Shown here one piece after another: positions 60,685 through 64,000 of a DNA stretch of 64,000 nt. Position 1 is the first letter of the stretch; every line of letters starts with the position of its first letter. Below the pieces are notes generated by a model. The model made no database searches, was not told the DNA's origin, and was given only the letters and a program-made list of their open reading frames with translations. The position numbers and the translations under genes are program-made. Source of the DNA: Pelagicoccus sp. SDUM812003 (GTDB lineage: Bacteria > Verrucomicrobiota > Verrucomicrobiia > Opitutales > Opitutaceae). The stretch is taken from assembly GCF_031127815.1 (NCBI RefSeq), contig NZ_JARXHY010000009.1, positions 164,686 to 228,685 of the forward strand. The letters run 5' to 3'.

Positions 60685-62988
60685 ATGACGGCAATTCATT
60701 CGCTCAAAACCACTCGCCTCCTGCTCGCACTTCTCGTGGCGGGTCTGACCCAGCTATCGCTCCCCACGGCAGCCGACGCCGCCCCCGAAAGCCGCATCGA
60801 CGAGCTGCTGCAGAAAATGACCCTTCGGGAAAAGATCGGCCAGCTCAACCTCTCCAGCGCCGGGGATATCACCACTGGACAAGCCACCAATTCCGTCACC
60901 GAAACGCGCATCATCGACGGCGAAATCGGCGGGCTCTTCAACATCAGCCAGCCGGACAAGATCCGCGAAGCCCAGCGACTGGCGGTCGAGGAAAGCGCCC
61001 ACGGCATTCCCCTGCTCTTCGGCATGGACGTCATCCACGGCTACAAAACCGTCTTCCCCATCCCGCTGGCCTTGGCTTCGACATGGGACATGCAGCTGAT
61101 CGAAGAAAGCTCCCGCATCGCCGCCCGCGAAGCCAGCGCCGAAGGCATCTGCTGGACTTTTTCCCCTATGGTGGACATCTCCCGCGACCCGCGCTGGGGA
61201 CGCGTGGCGGAAGGCGTGGGCGAAGATCCCTTTCTGGGTTCGCGCATCGCGGAGGCCATGGTGCGTGGCTACCAGGGCCAGGACCTCTCCCAGCCGCATA
61301 CACTGCTGGCTTGCGTGAAACATTTCGCCCTCTACGGGGCCTCGGAGGCTGGACGCGACTACAACACCACCGACATGAGCCGCCTCAAGATGTACAACGA
61401 CTACCTGCCTCCCTACAAGGCCGCCATCGACGCCGGGGCGGGCAGCGTGATGACTTCTTTCAACGACATCGACGGCATCCCCGCTAGCGCCAATCGCTGG
61501 CTGCTCACCGATCTCCTCCGTAAGCAATGGGGCTTCGACGGCTTCGTGGTCACCGACTACACCACCATTCTGGAAATGATCGCCCACGGCCTCGGCGACC
61601 TGGAAACCGTCTCCAGCCTCGCCCTCAAAGCGGGCGTCGACATGGACATGGTGAGCGAAGGCTTCACCCAAACCCTCGAAAACGCCGTGGCGTCGGGCGA
61701 CGTCACCGAGCAGCAGATCGACCAAGCCTGCCGTCGCATCCTGGAAGCAAAATTCGAGCTGGGGCTCTTCGATGCGCCCTACCAATACCTCGACCGCCAA
61801 CGAGCAGAGAAGGAGGTTTTCTCGGAAAAACATCGCCAGACCGCCCGCCAGATCGCCGCCCAGAGCATGGTTCTCCTGAAAAACCAGAACCAGCTGCTCC
61901 CCCTCGAGAAAACCGGCACCATCGCCGTCATCGGCCCCCTGGCCGACAACAAAGCCAACATGCCCGGCACCTGGAGCGTGGCCGCGAATCTCGATCGCGC
62001 CGTTTCCATCGTTGAGGGCTTGCGGCAAGCCGTCGACGACCAAGCGAAGATCCTCTACGCCAAAGGGGCCAACATCTACGCCGATCCGCTGCTGGAGTCC
62101 CGAGTCAGCATCTTCGGCAAAGACACCGGCCGCGACCCGCGTTCCGAAGAGGAGCTGATCGCCGAAGCCCTTCGCATCGCCGAATCGGCCGACGTCATCG
62201 TGGCGGTCCTGGGCGAGTCCGCGGAGATGAGCGGCGAAAGCGCCAGCCGGTCCGACATCGACCTCCCCGCGACCCAGCGAAAGCTCCTGCAAGCCCTGCT
62301 GGAAACCGGCAAGCCCGTCGCCTTGACCCTGCTCGCCGGGCGTCCCCTCACCCTCGAATGGGAAGACCAGCGCGTTCCCGCCATTCTCAACGCCTGGTTC
62401 CCCGGCAGCGAAGCAGGCCACGCGGTGGCCGACGTGCTGTTCGGCGACGTGAACCCCTCCGGAAAACTGCCTTCCACCTGGCCGCGAAACGTCGGCCAGA
62501 TCCCGGTCTACTACAACCACAAGTCCACCGGCCGCCCGCAGCCCCCCGATAGCGAGCACGTAAAGTTCCGCACCAACTACCTCGACGTCAGCAACCGCCC
62601 GCTCTACCCCTTCGGGTACGGCCTCAGCTACACCACCTTCGAATACTCCGACCTCCGCCTGAGCAGCGACCAGCTCGGCCCCGGCGACACCCTCACCGTC
62701 TCGGTCGAGCTCGCCAACACCGGCCAGCGCCCCGGAGCGGAAGTCGTCCAACTCTACCTTCGCGACCTAGCCGCCAGCATCACCCGTCCGGTGAAAGAGC
62801 TCAAAGGCTTCAAGAAAATCTCCCTCAAACCCGGCCAGCGAAAGACCGTCTCCTTCACCCTCTCCGAAGACGACCTGAAGTTCTACAACAGCCAGCTCGA
62901 ACACGTCACCGAGCCCGGCGAGCACCACGTCTTCGTCGGCGGCAACTCCGTCGACCTCCTCTCCGCCCCCTTCGAACTCGTCGACTAA
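60685..62988 (+). CDS. bglX: Beta-glucosidase-type GH3 enzyme
   Basis: A 767-residue exported GH3 enzyme with the BglX layout. After the signal peptide (TAADAAP) come the TIM-barrel domain, the alpha/beta sandwich and a C-terminal fibronectin-III-like domain. The catalytic nucleophile is D291 in FVVTDYTT, where many family members have SDW. Other motifs are FGMDVIHGYKTVFPIPL, RDPRWGRVAEGVGEDP, KHFALYGASEAGRDYN and SMVLLKNQNQLLPL. It may release glucose or xylose from oligosaccharides made by the GH10 enzymes. No Shine-Dalgarno is evident before the ATG at 60685. It lies 177 bases after the RCK_C gene. Confidence 0.94.
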   Translation: MTAIHSLKTTRLLLALLVAGLTQLSLPTAADAAPESRIDELLQKMTLREKIGQLNLSSAGDITTGQATNSVTETRIIDGEIGGLFNISQPDKIREAQRLAVEESAHGIPLLFGMDVIHGYKTVFPIPLALASTWDMQLIEESSRIAAREASAEGICWTFSPMVDISRDPRWGRVAEGVGEDPFLGSRIAEAMVRGYQGQDLSQPHTLLACVKHFALYGASEAGRDYNTTDMSRLKMYNDYLPPYKAAIDAGAGSVMTSFNDIDGIPASANRWLLTDLLRKQWGFDGFVVTDYTTILEMIAHGLGDLETVSSLALKAGVDMDMVSEGFTQTLENAVASGDVTEQQIDQACRRILEAKFELGLFDAPYQYLDRQRAEKEVFSEKHRQTARQIAAQSMVLLKNQNQLLPLEKTGTIAVIGPLADNKANMPGTWSVAANLDRAVSIVEGLRQAVDDQAKILYAKGANIYADPLLESRVSIFGKDTGRDPRSEEELIAEALRIAESADVIVAVLGESAEMSGESASRSDIDLPATQRKLLQALLETGKPVALTLLAGRPLTLEWEDQRVPAILNAWFPGSEAGHAVADVLFGDVNPSGKLPSTWPRNVGQIPVYYNHKSTGRPQPPDSEHVKFRTNYLDVSNRPLYPFGYGLSYTTFEYSDLRLSSDQLGPGDTLTVSVELANTGQRPGAEVVQLYLRDLAASITRPVKELKGFKKISLKPGQRKTVSFTLSEDDLKFYNSQLEHVTEPGEHHVFVGGNSVDLLSAPFELVD

Positions 62989-63148
62989 AGCGCCTCTAGT
63001 CAGCTCGAAGATCGCCACCGAGCTCCATCGAACGAGCGAGGGTCGCAAGTCCTCGCGGATGCCCCTTTCGTCCCTTCGACAATGGCTTCTCAATAACCTC
63101 GACAGAGAAGCGCGAATGGGACACTTTTCGTAGGTTTCAATACCTAAC

Positions 63149-63790
63149 ATGAAATACCTCCGAAATTTCCTCATCGTTTTCCCCCTTCTCGCCCTTCTCG
63201 CTGGTTGCGCCACCATCTACGAAACCACCGATTTCGACTACTACCAAGCAAGCCACGAAACCGTAGCGATCCTTCCTTTTACCGTCACCATCACGCTCAA
63301 GAAGCTGCCCGAGGGCATGACCGAGGCCGACGTGCGGGCCCAGGAGCAAGACGAAGCCTTCCTGTTCCAGAAACAGCTCTACACCCGCTTCATGAAGGAA
63401 TACGGCAAAGGAAAGTACACCGTCGGCTTCCAAGACGCCGAGGACACCAACATCCTGCTCAAACGAGCCGGCATCGAATACAGCGACCTTAGAGACTACA
63501 CCAAAGCCGAAATCGCATCCATTCTGGGCGTCGACTCCGTCATTTCCGGAACGATCTCGCGCTCCAAGCCTATGAGCACCGGAGCCGCCGTCTTTTCGGC
63601 CGTGCTGATCGGCTACTCGGCCACCAATGACGTGAATATCAATATGAACGTGCACGAAGGCCGCGACGGAAAACTCCTTTGGAGCTACGACCATCAGGTC
63701 ACCGGAGGACTCGGCTCCTCCGCCGAGGGTATGGCCAAGGCCCTCATGACCGGCATCGCCAAGAAATTCCCCTACAACCTCAAGGATTGA
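63149..63790 (+). CDS. Small lipoprotein, GNA1162/CsgG-like
   Basis: A 213-residue lipoprotein. The lipobox is LLAGC with cysteine at residue 20. The mature part contains the phrase HETVAILPFTVTITLKKLPE and later EIASILGVDSVISGTISRSK, a pattern seen in CsgG-like and GNA1162-like periplasmic lipoproteins, in which a nucleotide-like fold recognises a partner. Near the end comes LLWSYDHQVTGGLGSSAEGM. The family is uncertain. It ends in a very strong terminator 24 bases after the stop codon, so it is probably transcribed alone. It is 160 bases after the GH3 gene. Confidence 0.75.
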   Translation: MKYLRNFLIVFPLLALLAGCATIYETTDFDYYQASHETVAILPFTVTITLKKLPEGMTEADVRAQEQDEAFLFQKQLYTRFMKEYGKGKYTVGFQDAEDTNILLKRAGIEYSDLRDYTKAEIASILGVDSVISGTISRSKPMSTGAAVFSAVLIGYSATNDVNINMNVHEGRDGKLLWSYDHQVTGGLGSSAEGMAKALMTGIAKKFPYNLKD

Positions 63791-63814
63791 TCCGCCCCTT
63801 CCTCCTCTTCCCCG

Positions 63815-63854
63815 AACGCCTCGCTCTCCCAGAGCGAGGCGTTTCCATTTTTTG
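63815..63854 (+). terminator. Rho-independent terminator of the lipoprotein gene
   Basis: Perfect 13-base arms AACGCCTCGCTCT (63815-63827) and AGAGCGAGGCGTT (63831-63843) enclose CCC and are followed by TCCATTTTTT. It is the strongest hairpin terminator in the window. Confidence 0.95.
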
Positions 63855-63892
63855 GCCCACCGCCCCAACCCGCCCCACACACCCACGGCTGA

Positions 63893-63912
63893 GCAACTCT
63901 TCTTCGCAACGT
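63893..63912. repeat. Partial copy of the dispersed palindromic repeat
   Basis: GCAACTCTTCTTCGCAACGT matches the left half of copy 2 (55859) in 17 of 20 bases. The right half is not preserved. It lies in the gene-free 3' end of the window. Confidence 0.45.
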
Positions 63913-64000
63913 GGCGGATTAACACAGCTAAGGAATAAATCTCGAGCTGGCGCGGAAAGCCGGCCTGCCGCAGCATCGCTATCGACCAAGACAACGATGA

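Noticed and set aside
60754..62751. Long open frame on the minus strand opposite the GH3 gene (665 codons)
   Set aside because: Antisense shadow of the GH3 gene with Ala/Gly/Val-rich sequence and no motif.
1..64000. Mobile element, prophage, CRISPR array, tRNA or rRNA gene
   Set aside because: I looked for transposase, integrase and Cas-like proteins, for regular direct repeats with spacers, and for tRNA-like or rRNA-like sequence, and saw none that I could support.

Overview
The window is a GC-rich (roughly 60 %) chromosomal stretch from a Gram-negative, probably aerobic, polysaccharide-degrading bacterium. The protein set fits a Verrucomicrobiota member, most likely an Opitutales relative such as a Puniceicoccaceae or Pelagicoccus-like marine heterotroph. 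The points behind this are TonB-dependent receptors that begin the mature part with an FELDAFVVEG-type segment, GH10 and GH3 glycosidases, DUF3160 and DUF885 proteins, SGNH esterases, a PPi-type phosphofructokinase and many genes without a Shine-Dalgarno. The taxonomy is inferred from protein resemblance only. I saw no rRNA, tRNA, CRISPR array, transposase, integrase or phage gene.

Layout. 1-3.7 kb: terminator of an upstream gene, a DUF3160 protein and a MarR-acetyltransferase fusion. 3.9-11.4 kb: a plus-strand run of a CPBP membrane protease, a GH10 xylanase, an LpxR-like outer-membrane deacylase, a Tat-exported aminotransferase, an ABC-F ATPase and a TlpA-type thioredoxin. 11.4-17.4 kb (minus): a decayed fragment of a second MarR-acetyltransferase gene, a DUF885 peptidase-like lipoprotein, an S9 peptidase, a secreted PRC-barrel protein and a small secreted protein. 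17.7-23.4 kb: a very large secreted metalloprotease convergent with a chemoreceptor. 23.6-27.9 kb: a complete arsenic island (arsR convergent with arsD-arsA-arsC-acr3). 28-33.9 kb: a three-domain SGNH esterase and a TonB receptor.

34.2-42.5 kb (plus): an HDOD protein, a 944-residue TPR protein, a small secreted protein and an ExbB/TolQ-type protein, the last three joined by 4-base overlaps, then rsmD and an EF-G-like GTPase. 42.5-45.7 kb (minus): an ABC-2 exporter and PPi-phosphofructokinase. 45.9-52.4 kb (minus): a phosphate-ester locus with a purple-acid-type phosphatase, a TonB receptor and a 5'-nucleotidase split into two genes. 52.7-55.8 kb: a hybrid histidine kinase. 56.2-63 kb: a large modular GH10 xylanase, a Trk-pore-like membrane protein with an RCK_C domain, and a GH3 beta-glucosidase. 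A small lipoprotein with a strong terminator closes the window.

How the genes work together: the two GH10 enzymes, the GH3 enzyme, the triple esterase and a TonB receptor suggest hemicellulose or pectin use. The phosphatase, second TonB receptor and split nucleotidase suggest scavenging of organic phosphate. The ars genes give arsenate and arsenite resistance. The most unusual items are a dispersed family of about 40-bp perfect or near-perfect palindromes between genes, the ExbB operon without ExbD, the triple SGNH enzyme whose middle domain has a disturbed catalytic motif, the split nucleotidase, and the relic of a MarR-acetyltransferase paralogue.
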